Of a DNA stretch of 64,000 nucleotides, positions 36,701-46,178 are shown in pieces. The number at the start of each line of letters is the position of its first letter. Position 1 is the stretch's first letter. Under the pieces are notes generated by a model. The model saw nothing but the letters and a program-made list of their open reading frames with translations, was not told the DNA's origin and did not search any database. Source of the stretch: Nectonema munidae (Eukaryota > Nematomorpha > Nectonematoida > Nectonematidae); NCBI GenBank assembly GCA_030549495.1, contig JAUIRK010000902.1:313001-377000 (forward strand), given 5' to 3'. The position numbers were made by a program, and so were the translations under genes.

Positions 36701-38586
36701 CTCCTACTTTGCCCAATGCTACTCTGACGACATCTTATTTTCTAATCACACAAATACAAAGTCTCCTTCAACTTAGATAAACTAAAACATATACACTTCA
36801 CACGAAAAAGAATAACTCCACTACCACTGAAACTAAACATATCAACATCACTCACTCCTAAAGCACATATAAAATATCTAAGCGTCACATTTCAATCGAA
36901 TCTAAAATTTACACTTCATCTCAAAAACAGATATACAAAACTCTCACCAACCCTATTCTCTCTCAGGAAAGCCATTTCATATAAGTGAGGTCTTCATCCA
37001 AATATCTCAAAAATCTATCATACTTCCAGTCATACAATATGGCTCACTTGCATGGGGAAGCTCACTCAAATTCCAGAACTCACTAACCCACCTCAACAAA
37101 ATACATCGCTTATGCTTACTCACAATCACAAACGCATTCCACACTACTTCTACGTTAAAACTTGAACTTCTCAGAAATACTTTACCCTTACACTTAAACC
37201 TAAAGAAAAACATAATTAAAAAATATCTATCTACCTTCCACTCTACACCAGCTCCACATAACTTCACAATCTTTACTCAACTCACACCTCCCCTTTTTCA
37301 ATTCCCTTCTTGAACAATATATGCCACAACTTACCCACTCCCAAGTTTTATCACACCTACACCCATTCTCCCTTTTCCACCCATCGAAATCCACCCCATA
37401 CTCAACTCAAATTCTTAGCACTCAACTCCATAAAACACCAACGCAATTCAAATGCGCATCCCAACTCTCAATTTTTACCGAGGGTTCAAAATCACGTAAC
37501 AAAGCAACCGCTGTTTGCGCTTTTTTAATCACAATACAAGTATTCCTTTCTTCATACAACAAATGCATACAGACAATAACACCCGCACATATGAAACTGA
37601 AGCCCTAGCACTCCTAACATCATGCAACCACATTATTGATAACCTAACCTTCTTTACATCCAAATTCAAGCACATAGTCTTTTTCACAGACTCTCAAAAC
37701 ATAATGAAAGACCTACAACTTGACAGAAAAATCCCCCTTTCAACACTAAGCCTAGCCAAAAAAATTAATCAACCTTAGCAACCATTTCTCAATTAAACTA
37801 TTCTGGTGCCCCGCCCATTCCTCCTCCTTTGAGAATTTTTTGGTAGACCTCTTATCTAAATCTACACGCATAAGATCACAACATGTCTTAACTCACGCCC
37901 TCCCTCTATTCACTTTTGAAACATTCATAAATAACTCAATTACAAACGAATGGCTTCACTCAAACAACATACCTACCTCCTAATCCCAATTTGCAATAAA
38001 TAAAAACATTACTCTTCCTCGCAATATAATAAGATGGTTCACCTCACATTGCCCGTGTTACGCCTACTTCTATCATTTTAATTTGAACTCTAACCCTTTT
38101 TGCAGATTTGGCTGCCCTCATATTGAAACTCCAATTCACATTATCCTCTATTGTCCAATATTCTCATCAGAACGAAGCAAACTCATTGAAAAAGCACATT
38201 TATATTTTAAAGATCTTCCCTCCTCTGTACTAAACTTCTTATCATACCCCAAAATCATTCAACACATCTCTCTCTTCATTAATATAATAGAATCATTACT
38301 CCCTACCCACCAACACTTAATAACTCCACCCTTATCAAACACAATTGCATAACCATACACATAGCAACCTAGATCATACTTTTCACCTCACTAAGCTTTC
38401 TTACTTCTATTTTAGATCATAAACCCACTTCCCATCCTTACAAATCCCCAAGTTAGCGATTGATGTTAGCAAGCTACATTGCAGCAACCAACGTTGGAAA
38501 GTGCTTAGATATCTCCTACCTACCAACCTACTTGAGTACAACACTATACCTTTTTAAAATTAATTTTAATTAAAACTTATAAAAAA
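33770..38586 (+). mobile_element. non-LTR retrotransposon (I-group-like LINE with RNase H), decayed
   Basis: ORF1-like text runs from about 34043 to 34920 (SYAKAASLAPTHSSIPTQSY, then KFILRGIPTDTPLTQITKCI). The endonuclease has VISTDLNARSSSG (about 35130) and SDHAYITF (about 35375). The reverse transcriptase has NWRPISLLPTLGKIIEKIL (36240), STPQGGSLS (36624) and CYSDDILF (36718-36741), the catalytic box with Tyr-Ser before the Asp pair. RNase H pieces are TEGSKSRNKATAVCAF (37480) and ETEALALLTS...FFTDSQNIMKDL (37590-37725). The C-terminus has the cysteine-histidine motif CRFGCPHIETPIHIILYCP (38101-38157). RNase H after RT points to the I/R1/LOA group. Many stops and frame changes make it inactive. 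The 3' end is near 38586 in an AT-rich tail. Confidence 0.85.
33850..34034. mobile_element. 185-bp hAT MITE inserted in the LINE
   Basis: The termini are CAGTGGCGTAGCCA and TGGCTACGCCCCTG, an inverted pair. The flanks are perfect 8-bp duplications CTATCTAA at 33842-33849 and 34035-34042, the size expected for hAT. Inside are long G runs and a small tandem (gggggcatgcaaggaattta, twice). There is no coding capacity, so its movement would have needed an external hAT transposase. It is younger than the LINE copy it interrupts. Confidence 0.92.
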
Positions 38587-39203
38587 AATTAGGAAAAAGA
38601 GACTTATATAAAAGATTCTGAATACAAAGCACATTTGCAGCAATATCTTTAGCATATGTTATGGTAAAAATCAACAAGGGCTTGAAAATTATATCATTCT
38701 TCACCACATATCATCGAGCCCCAAGGAGGCGTAACCCCCACGTTAAGAACTGTTGGCCTAGAATCTGGAAAAATTATATTGGCAAAACGCAAATCATAGA
38801 GTTATAAAGGCTAAAAAAAACTCTTGTCAATGAATATTACCTTTTGATGAATCTGCCCGTGATTAATTTACGTTTCGATCAGTTTACTGTTGTTGAATCT
38901 ACGACGATGATTTTACACTGAACCAAAACGAATTAAGGTTGTTTGCTTGAGAAATGAAGTTTTTCCAAAAAAAATGTGGCAACGTCTTCAACTTTTTGGT
39001 TTTGCGTATTTAAAACTACACTCCAAGGCTGACACATTTTAAGTGGAAAAAGGCGGGAATAGGAAGGAGGAGGAATATAGCGAATAATAATTAGCATCAT
39101 GCGGATTGAACAACACTCTCTAGGCATGCATCATAATAGATGATCATGATTGCATCCCCAAGCGTATACAAAATAAATAGGAGCGCTTAAAATAAATGAT
39201 TTT
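38587..39203. other. intergenic, no gene seen
   Basis: This gap lies between the LINE tail and the 3' end of MTO1. No gene was recognised. Open frames on the minus strand near 38933-39127 have no supporting motif. Confidence 0.5.
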
Positions 39204-39209
39204 TTTATT
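39204..39209 (-). terminator. polyadenylation signal of MTO1
   Basis: AATAAA on the minus strand, about 80 bp after the MTO1 stop codon. Confidence 0.6.
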
Positions 39210-39290
39210 AAGCTTCTGGGAAAATTAAATTTAAAAGAAGGTGAAAGCATTGAGGAAAAAATCTTAAAGATTTTTCATTCGACGACACTT

Positions 39291-41249
39291 CTAGTTGGGA
39301 AAATCACACTTTATGTGTATTATTAGTCTTGTTATGGCGTCAAAAGTCATGCCAGGCAGGTTGTAGGCAGCGCCAATACTGTTTGGACGAATCTGGCCAA
39401 GTCTTTCTTTGATTTCATTTGAAAGGTTCAATTTGGGATTGGAGTAATCAATAGAAGAAGGAATGATAAGTTCATTTTCTTGCTTAACTTCTTTAATCTT
39501 TTCTTTCATTTGAAGCATGATGGAAAAGTACAATGCCTCAGAGGTGGCCTTGTATGCCAATAACTTATCAACGTCGCCATATAACTCTGGATACTTATCA
39601 AACAAGTAGGAAAATTGGATGACGTTAGAAGCAAGCAGTTTGAAAGCACTGTACTTTCTTGGCGCGTTTATCAATGCTTGGGCATCAATAGCTTGATTGC
39701 GTAATCGATGCACAACCTCCTCCAGTTTGTGCCAACACTTGAGAAAGGAATCATATCGATGCTGAGAAACACAGCCGACCTTGAAGCCTTTTTTAGTCAG
39801 TCGAGTGTCTGCATTGTCAGGACGATGGTGAAAACGAAATTCATTTCGAGAAGTGAACATGCGGTATGGCTCAGTGATCCCATGGGTCGTCAAGTCATCG
39901 ATCAGAACTCCTATGTACGCCTCGGTCCTGTCAATCACAAATTCTTCTTTGTTGAGAGCTTGGCAAGCGCCATTGATGCCAGCTACGATCCCTTGAGAAG
40001 CAGCTTCTTCGTATCCGGTGGTGCCATTTATTTGCCCTGCTAAGAAGAGATTTTGCAGCTTCTTCGTTTCTAACGTTCGATTGACTTGCGTGGGATTGAT
40101 AAAGTCATATTCAACGCCATAGCCAAATCGCACAAGGTTCGCTTCCTCCAAACCAGGACAACTTCTAACCAGTTTCACTTGAAGATCTTGAGGAAGAGTG
40201 GTTGTCAATCCTTGCGGGTATATCATGTCCGAATTCAATCCTTCCGACTCCAACCAAACAATATGGGAGAGCGCTTTGAACTTTTGAAACTTGGATTCAA
40301 TGGAGGGGCAGTATCGAGGGCCATTAATTTCTTCTTTAATGTGACTACTGAGATGAAGATTTTTTAAAACAATCTCTCGACTTGACTCACTTGTTGACGT
40401 CACATACGTGGGAAGATGGTGATGACGCTCAATTGCTACATCTTTATTCATATATGAAAATGGAACAACATCTGCATCTGACTCTACATGATCCAATTTG
40501 GAGAAGTCAATAGAATTAGACTCTAGTCTTGGAGGCGTTCCTGTCTTAAGCCTGGACAACGCAAAGCCAAGCCTGGCCAGGGTGTCTGCGAGCAACACAG
40601 ATGCATCTTCTCCCATCCTGCCTGCTGACCAACTCTCTAAGCCTACATTTATTTTGGCTTTCAAAAAGGTACCCGTTGTCAAGATGACGCTTTTTGCAAA
40701 AACCCGTACACTCTTTCCAAGCACAACCCCAGCTACAAGCCATTTGCCTTGCCTGTCTCTTTCACAAAGCAAGTCATTGACAGAGGCCTCACTCAGCATC
40801 AACTTAGGCGAGTAGTGCAAAACTTCTTGATGCATATACCTTTTGTACAGGTCGCGATCAATTTGAGCTCTTAAGCCCCACACAGCACATCCCTTGGATC
40901 TGTTGAGAACTCTGAAGTTTATTCCAGCCATGTCACAAATTTTGGGAGACACTCCATCTAACGCATCAATCTCTCTCATTAAATGGCCTTTGCCAATTCC
41001 ACCAAAAGAAGGATTGCAAGACATCTCCCCGATCGCGTCGATCTTCTGCGTGATGAGCAACGTTTTGGCTCCCATCCTTGCAGAAGCACAACTCGCTTCC
41101 ACTCCAGCGTGTCCACCTCCGACCACTATCACATCAAATCTGCCACTTTCTAACTTTTCACAGGACACAACTGAAGATGCATTCGCTCCGTGAGCGCTAA
41201 ATTTACGCAAAGGAGAACGCAAGGCAATTCTCTGCATCGAGATATGCAC
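39291..41249 (-). CDS. MTO1: mitochondrial tRNA uridine modification enzyme MTO1 (MnmG/GidA family)
   Basis: This is an FAD-dependent enzyme that, with GTPBP3, installs taurinomethyl-type groups on wobble U34 of mitochondrial tRNAs. The protein of 652 residues is full length for the family (human about 717, from memory). A basic, Ser/Ala-rich leader (residues 1-35; Met5 may be the real start) fits a mitochondrial presequence. The FAD dinucleotide motif VGGGHAGVEA is at 43-52. The hallmark MSCNPSFGGIGKGHLMREID with Cys78 follows. RLKTGTPPR is at 233-241. The second conserved cysteine is in RYCPSIESK (Cys314). FLAGQINGTTGYEEAASQG is at 402-420. The C-terminal helical partner-binding region ends in LPGMTFDAITRL. 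It is intronless, although family members in animals usually have introns. It lies downstream of the CYREN-like gene on the same strand. Confidence 0.96.
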   Translation of the reverse strand: MHISMQRIALRSPLRKFSAHGANASSVVSCEKLESGRFDVIVVGGGHAGVEASCASARMGAKTLLITQKIDAIGEMSCNPSFGGIGKGHLMREIDALDGVSPKICDMAGINFRVLNRSKGCAVWGLRAQIDRDLYKRYMHQEVLHYSPKLMLSEASVNDLLCERDRQGKWLVAGVVLGKSVRVFAKSVILTTGTFLKAKINVGLESWSAGRMGEDASVLLADTLARLGFALSRLKTGTPPRLESNSIDFSKLDHVESDADVVPFSYMNKDVAIERHHHLPTYVTSTSESSREIVLKNLHLSSHIKEEINGPRYCPSIESKFQKFKALSHIVWLESEGLNSDMIYPQGLTTTLPQDLQVKLVRSCPGLEEANLVRFGYGVEYDFINPTQVNRTLETKKLQNLFLAGQINGTTGYEEAASQGIVAGINGACQALNKEEFVIDRTEAYIGVLIDDLTTHGITEPYRMFTSRNEFRFHHRPDNADTRLTKKGFKVGCVSQHRYDSFLKCWHKLEEVVHRLRNQAIDAQALINAPRKYSAFKLLASNVIQFSYLFDKYPELYGDVDKLLAYKATSEALYFSIMLQMKEKIKEVKQENELIIPSSIDYSNPKLNLSNEIKERLGQIRPNSIGAAYNLPGMTFDAITRLIIHIKCDFPN

Positions 41250-41527
41250 GTTGGATCAATCGAACTAAAAAAGAACATTACATTGTCATTAGAAGTGGTA
41301 GTGAATTTCAGCTCAACATGTAATAGATTAAAAATGTGCAAATACGCGCCAGCTCTCGGTGATGTGATTGAGCTGCATAAACGTGTGTCCTCCATTTATT
41401 TGTATCAAAGGGCTTATAAATACGTGCGTTTTATAGTTTACTGATACGTGTTATATCATTTAAGGTACATCTTTTTACTTTACTTATTTTCCAATGATTG
41501 AACTTTTGAATATAAAATAAAATAAAA

Positions 41528-41533
41528 TTTATT
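41528..41533 (-). terminator. polyadenylation signal after the CYREN-like gene
   Basis: AATAAA on the minus strand, about 40 bp after the stop codon at 41571. It would also end a read-through transcript from POLK. Confidence 0.6.
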
Positions 41534-41570
41534 ATCACCATGGCACAACAAATGAACTCGAAAGCTTTAA

Positions 41571-41990
41571 TTATTCATCAAAGAACAAATCATTAATCAT
41601 CTGAAGAGAACTCTTTTGCAAAGCATCTTCCTTAAGCGGGGGTAGTAGATGATCCCTTTCATTTGGATGAATCTGAGGGAGTAATGATGAGTCAAGAGCA
41701 GATTCATCAACTTTACAAGAAATGTCTTTAACTGCTTTTTCTCCGCTCCTACCATTATTTAAAATCAAAGATGCAGCATAGGAAAGCAACTCATCCTCAC
41801 TCATAACGTAAAAGACGGATTGAGAAGTTTTAGCGAATTTATCACAAGTTTCAATCCTAGCATCTTTGAATCTTTCAAAAAGAGTGGATGAATTGTTTCG
41901 CTTTTTAGATTTCGTCAAACGTGCACCATCATTCTTCAAAACTTCATCCACTGTCAGCATCCATTCAGGCAAATTCCTCTTTTGATTCAT
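41571..41990 (-). CDS. CYREN: CYREN/MRI-like Ku-binding protein
   Basis: This small acidic protein has 139 residues (human CYREN about 157). Residues 4-12, KRNLPEWML, match the APLF-type Ku-binding motif (R-x-L-P-x-W-M/L), which binds the Ku80 vWA domain. A middle block, SQSVFYVMSEDELLSYAASL (residues 56-75), resembles from memory the human CYREN block around TVYCMNEAEIVDVALGIL. The C-terminus LQMINDLFFDE resembles the human ending LKYVREIFFS. Shared order, spacing and length make homology likely. In vertebrates CYREN binds Ku and modulates non-homologous end joining. A C-terminal XLF-type basic Ku motif is not obvious here. The gene is intronless and lies 196 bp downstream of POLK and 321 bp upstream of MTO1, all on one strand. 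It could instead be an APLF-derived fragment, but the middle and end blocks argue against that. Confidence 0.78.
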   Translation of the reverse strand: MNQKRNLPEWMLTVDEVLKNDGARLTKSKKRNNSSTLFERFKDARIETCDKFAKTSQSVFYVMSEDELLSYAASLILNNGRSGEKAVKDISCKVDESALDSSLLPQIHPNERDHLLPPLKEDALQKSSLQMINDLFFDE

Positions 41991-42186
41991 TCCAAAGAAA
42001 ATCTATTTGTATTGCGTAGCATAAATTAAATAAGCGTGGTAGGAGGAGGAAGTACACAAAACTTATAATAATAGTCTAATAATAAAAGAATAATTTGGAA
42101 AACAAGTCAAAGTATAGAAGAGTGTTAAACAAGGGAAAAATGGGATGCGAATGATATCAAAGTGAGTAAAAATCGAAAAGTCATAT

Positions 42187-44157
42187 CTAGGAAAATGGTA
42201 AGGAAAAATATTTGTTTATGCTTTGTAAACGTTTATTTGTGTATGAATTTTTTTTGGAGCTATCTTTTTTAAGAGATTTGCCCCTTCTCTTTTGTGGTAG
42301 TGAATGTGAGTGCTCATTCTGAAAAGGGGCTTCAATAGAAGCACCCTTTGCGCTATTCAGTATTGCTTTGATGGCGCGCTTATTCAGACATGCGTCTACA
42401 TGCGAGTTAATTTTGGATAGAGATGCTTCTCTCTGTTTGACATGACAGATTGGGCAAAATATGTCGTATGATTTTGATGGGGTATGCAATCTTTTAGCAA
42501 AGCTTTGAAGAGAAGATTCGCGCAATTTGAAAGACGTGCTATCAGAAAATATTTCATCAGGCTTTGATTCACTTGGCTCCACATTTGAAATTGTTTTTTC
42601 GTTAGTGCGAGTAGGAAGAGCAGATCGATTTGAAACACCCTCATCAGAAGGTTTAAATTGGCGAAAAGAACTAATAGGCCAGAAGGATGAGAGTTTAGCA
42701 GGGCATTTCGAAGTGTCCTTAGAAGAGGAAAGGGACGACATTCGAATGCCCATTAGTCTAAGGAAGAGGGGTTTTGGTGAGAAGCGAGTCATTTCAGCGC
42801 GTATGATGCTCGCAGCATTTTCAAACATTATTTTGGAATCATTTGTAGAAAACAAAAGAGTTTTGGCTCGTGTTGAAACTGTAAAGGCCACACTCTTCAT
42901 CTTGACGGTGATTGTTTTTCCAAGAATGCCTCCATTCTTCATCATATCAGAGGAAAGCTCACAACAAAGCTCTCTGCACTTATCTATCAGCTTCTCGGGT
43001 GAACTCATCTTTGCAAACGTCTGCTCACAACTTATACTTTTACGCTCGTGATCTTCGTATGTGTTGCTTGAGCTAATGCCCTGAGACATAGCCAATAAAA
43101 ATTGCCGAGTGCAAGACGAAAATAGAAGATAGACGACATCGCGATTATCGTGTATATCCTTACACGTTTTAATGTTGAGTGCGTTGAGTAGAGCAGCAGT
43201 TACTTTGCCAATTCCAGGAACTTTTTCAATTTTGAGAGTGGCGACGAATTCCGAAATGGTTTCGGGGTCGAAGGAGAGGAAGTATTGGCCATTAGGCTTG
43301 TTGATGTCTGAGCAAACTTTAGCCAACATCTTATTACAGGCGATGCCGGCAGAAGCCGACAACTTTGTCTTCGCATAAACCCTTTCTCGTATTTCCTGAA
43401 CGAGAGAGTTAATAAAACTCATAGTGCTATCATTCAAAAGTGGAGAAGCAGAGTCTTCACCCAGAACACTCTTCGTTTCAGAGGTGCATGCTTTGGAATG
43501 ATCACGAATGTAATTTGTGAGATTCAAGTAGGCTTCATCAAGACCCACTGCCAAAAAATGCTCATCATACTCCCTGAAGATGTCTCTTATTTCTGCACTC
43601 ACTCGTACATATTTTGCATGATTACTAGGAACAATCTTGAGATCGGGGCACAACTTTTTCGCAATAAAACCTGGCATCGCTGCTCTCACCCCAAATTTCC
43701 TGGCGAGATAATTCGATGTAGACAACATCGCCTCACTTCCCACAGCAATCGGAACATTTACCAGGCTTTCGTCATCTCTCATTTCAATCGCTGCAAAAAA
43801 GGCGTCCATGTCTATGTGAACAATGACTTGTTGTTTCTGTTGCTGCTTCACTTCAGATAAAAGAGAGTCGGCCAATGAGAGCGCTTCTTCAAGTTGAGAA
43901 GGGGAAAACGTTGAGAAGATTTGTTTATGCTGAATGATCTTGGATTGAAGCACTCTTTCTTTTTGCATCTGCCTTTCATAGAACATGGATCCCTTGGAAG
44001 CGTTCAAAATGATTTTGTTGATTCTTAACTTGTCTATGCCTTGCATCCCTGCTTTTCCATCATTTAATTGCAGGCCAATGATGTGTGTACCATCACCGCT
44101 ACATCTCATACTGCTAGCATCCTCCATCTTCAAAGATTTTATCCACGCTAAATGCAA
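42187..44157 (-). CDS. POLK: DNA polymerase kappa (Y-family translesion polymerase)
   Basis: This error-prone polymerase extends past minor-groove lesions. In 656 residues, an N-clasp-like helical region (about 45-110) is followed by the palm motif VIVHIDMDAFFAAIE with Asp116. The second catalytic pair is in VGLDEAYLNLT (Asp207, Glu208); Gly stands where Ser is usual before LDE. Next come SASAGIACNKMLAKVCSDIN, the helix-hairpin-helix KVPGIGKV and a little-finger domain (about 350-480). A single UBZ4 ubiquitin-binding zinc finger CPICHVK...HVDACL spans 568-591 (human has two). A C-terminal PIP-like box LQSINKYF is at 644-651. Met11 (MEDASS) may be the true start. It is intronless. It has no AATAAA or ATTAAA before the CYREN-like gene 196 bp downstream, so a shared transcript is possible. 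Confidence 0.95.
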   Translation of the reverse strand: MHLAWIKSLKMEDASSMRCSGDGTHIIGLQLNDGKAGMQGIDKLRINKIILNASKGSMFYERQMQKERVLQSKIIQHKQIFSTFSPSQLEEALSLADSLLSEVKQQQKQQVIVHIDMDAFFAAIEMRDDESLVNVPIAVGSEAMLSTSNYLARKFGVRAAMPGFIAKKLCPDLKIVPSNHAKYVRVSAEIRDIFREYDEHFLAVGLDEAYLNLTNYIRDHSKACTSETKSVLGEDSASPLLNDSTMSFINSLVQEIRERVYAKTKLSASAGIACNKMLAKVCSDINKPNGQYFLSFDPETISEFVATLKIEKVPGIGKVTAALLNALNIKTCKDIHDNRDVVYLLFSSCTRQFLLAMSQGISSSNTYEDHERKSISCEQTFAKMSSPEKLIDKCRELCCELSSDMMKNGGILGKTITVKMKSVAFTVSTRAKTLLFSTNDSKIMFENAASIIRAEMTRFSPKPLFLRLMGIRMSSLSSSKDTSKCPAKLSSFWPISSFRQFKPSDEGVSNRSALPTRTNEKTISNVEPSESKPDEIFSDSTSFKLRESSLQSFAKRLHTPSKSYDIFCPICHVKQREASLSKINSHVDACLNKRAIKAILNSAKGASIEAPFQNEHSHSLPQKRRGKSLKKDSSKKNSYTNKRLQSINKYFSLPFS

Positions 44158-44675
44158 AATGAAAAATGTAATCGAGAACCACTTTGTTAGTCTCTTAGTT
44201 CAATGAAAAGAATACGAAGCTTATTATGTTCTTACACATTTTCGCTTCACAACTCAAAACTCAATATAGAGAGAAATTATTGCTATATCAAGTATAATCC
44301 GATTATAAGCAACTTACATTAGTAACAACATTTCTTTGGTCATAACTTAAATCTAGATATATTCCCTAAGCCGTTAACGAACAGAATACTCGGACAATAT
44401 CTAATGTAAGACAAAATATTTGTATTTAAAAGTATTAAACGCAGAAGGATTTTGTTTTTGTAAAGCCGACAATAGTCCTCACTAAGCATTGGATACTATT
44501 TTGAAAAAAGCTATAAATTGTTGTATTTTTGTCTCATTAAAAAGCATATCCACAAAAGCGTAGCCTGAATTATTTATTGAAGGGTTATTTAATTCAGTTA
44601 TTTTATATTTAAGTATTAGGAAAAAAAATCAAAGTCCAATTTATTAGTAATCAAAACTGACATAATCAAAGAAAA

Positions 44676-44760
44676 GAGATTAGAATTTTTAAGACTAATT
44701 CATCTGCTTTCTTTTAAATGGAAAATTATGCATTTAAATCAGATGCTTCGAATTTCTAGG
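44676..44760. mobile_element. hairpin MITE, copy 3
   Basis: The text tttttaagactaattcatct plus gctttctttt and tttaaatcagatg aligns with 19958-20025 and 24775-24840. The hairpin arms are catctg and cagatg. It is located about 100 bp beyond the AAGAB stop codon. Confidence 0.5.
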
Positions 44761-44843
44761 AACACCGGTGTTACATGGTCCTGAAACGGCTGAATCTAAA
44801 AATGATGCCGAAAAAGAAAGTAGGGCGTGCTGGTGTGAAAAAA

Positions 44844-44849
44844 TTTATT
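44844..44849 (-). terminator. polyadenylation signal of AAGAB
   Basis: AATAAA on the minus strand, only about 4 bp after the stop codon, which would give a very short 3' UTR. Confidence 0.5.
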
Positions 44850-44852
44850 AAA

Positions 44853-45701
44853 TTAAAATTCAGTAGAATGATCCAGAGTAGAAATTTCGTCTTCGTCACC
44901 ACCGATAGACTTCCAGAAGGAAAGAACGGTTTTTTCCGCTAAATCTTTCTTCTGTTCACTTGGCAGGGTGGCTGCTTCTTTCTTTAACTCCATCAAATTT
45001 GAAAGCAATTGGAAGAAGTCATCACTTTGAGAAGAATTATTTGTGGATGCTGTTTCCGCTTCCTTCTTTAGAAAATTGGAATTGGGCCAACTATGACAAT
45101 ATAAAATTTCTCTGATTCTTTCAAATGCATTCGTTTCGTTGAAATACTCGTCCTTACAAGATTGAGATGTCACTTCCTCAACAAATTCATCCAAGTCAAT
45201 GAATTCAACTCGATTTCGAAGGCACCAGCGCTTTAAGATTTCTGATACGGATTTTTTATTTGGATCCTCCAGCCCAGAACTTTGGTACACAAGGGAGGAC
45301 GATTTAATGGAACATTTGGTGCACACGCTTGAATAATTTTGCAACACTTCAACAAGTTTCGAAGAGTCTCTGCTTTCATTGCTATCAATGAAAATGACGA
45401 GGCACTCCAAATTGAGATCATGTGAATTTTTCAGGGTTAAGAGAGAATCTATGCGAATATTCGCAAATTTGATGGCAGCTTCATAATATTTATTCTTTAT
45501 TATCCAAGGGTATGCCTCAAACCGAAACGGCGATCCAGAAAATTCTGCATCATCACTTTGAATGGAGCATTGGATGAGAGAATCGCTACCAACTCCAAGA
45601 TGGCGAAAAAGCTTTCGGAAAAAAGCAGAATCATTGAAGCCCCTCACATTCGGAGATGAAAGAAGACAGTAGTAGTTTTTATCAAGACTAGCAGCTGACA
45701 T
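44853..45701 (-). CDS. AAGAB: alpha- and gamma-adaptin-binding protein p34 (AAGAB)
   Basis: This is a cytosolic chaperone for assembly of the AP-1 and AP-2 clathrin adaptor complexes. It has 282 residues (human 315). Residues about 62-75, AYPWIIKNKYYEAA, match the human FYPWTIDNKYYSAD block at the edge of the Rab-like pseudo-GTPase domain. LVIFIDSNESRDSS and the CLRNRVEFIDLDEF region follow in the expected order. FERIREILYCHSWPN matches human VKRIVQALNANVWSN. The C-terminal helix LSNLMELKKEAATLPSEQKK then FWKSIGGDEDE (about 230-273) matches human KLKEMKDKAATLPHEQRK...FWMAIGGDRDE; this is the dimerisation and adaptin-binding end. It is intronless and heads the four-gene minus-strand row. The human sequence is quoted from memory. 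Confidence 0.93.
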   Translation of the reverse strand: MSAASLDKNYYCLLSSPNVRGFNDSAFFRKLFRHLGVGSDSLIQCSIQSDDAEFSGSPFRFEAYPWIIKNKYYEAAIKFANIRIDSLLTLKNSHDLNLECLVIFIDSNESRDSSKLVEVLQNYSSVCTKCSIKSSSLVYQSSGLEDPNKKSVSEILKRWCLRNRVEFIDLDEFVEEVTSQSCKDEYFNETNAFERIREILYCHSWPNSNFLKKEAETASTNNSSQSDDFFQLLSNLMELKKEAATLPSEQKKDLAEKTVLSFWKSIGGDEDEISTLDHSTEF

Positions 45702-46178
45702 TCACTTTAACACTAGCAGGGACAATTCTTGTACCTAAAAAACGATTCGGATGACTAGCAAAAACAAAGAAAAAAAGATTGAAAGTTCGTTTTAGAACAG
45801 AATCAAAGATATTGCTCATCAATAAATAAATAAACATTTTTATAAAAGAAGTATTACAAGTAACAAAAACGTAAAGCCTTTTCTTGGGAATTAATCTCAG
45901 GGGTGTAAACCTCCTTGACAGCTAACTCTATCATTTCAAAATATTTATAATACATAATTTATATAGCAATTATAATAATCAAGGCAAACATGTGAGAACA
46001 TTATTTATAATAAAACTATATTATTGCTATATATCTTATATATTTAGATAAGCTTTAGTGGGCTTGTTTGGAGAACTCAGTGACAGATTTGGTATTTCAC
46101 TTGAAAGACAAAATGCTAAAATTAGTTTTGAAAGAATATGAAGATAAAAAATTCTTTAAAATATTCTCAAAGGAAATA
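45702..46178. other. AAGAB upstream region
   Basis: It probably includes the AAGAB promoter on the minus strand, but no TATA or initiator was convincingly placed in this AT-rich sequence. No other feature was seen. Confidence 0.45.

Larger units (their letters stand above)
44158..44852. other. intergenic between AAGAB and POLK, with hairpin repeat
   Basis: It should hold the POLK promoter, but no core element was recognised. A dispersed hairpin repeat lies at 44676-44760 and a perfect palindrome aacaccggtgtt at about 44760-44771. Confidence 0.5.

Noticed and set aside
40086-41193. Plus-strand open frames across the MTO1 gene
   Set aside because: They are shadows of the MTO1 coding strand, with no motifs of their own. 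The same holds for plus-strand frames across POLK.
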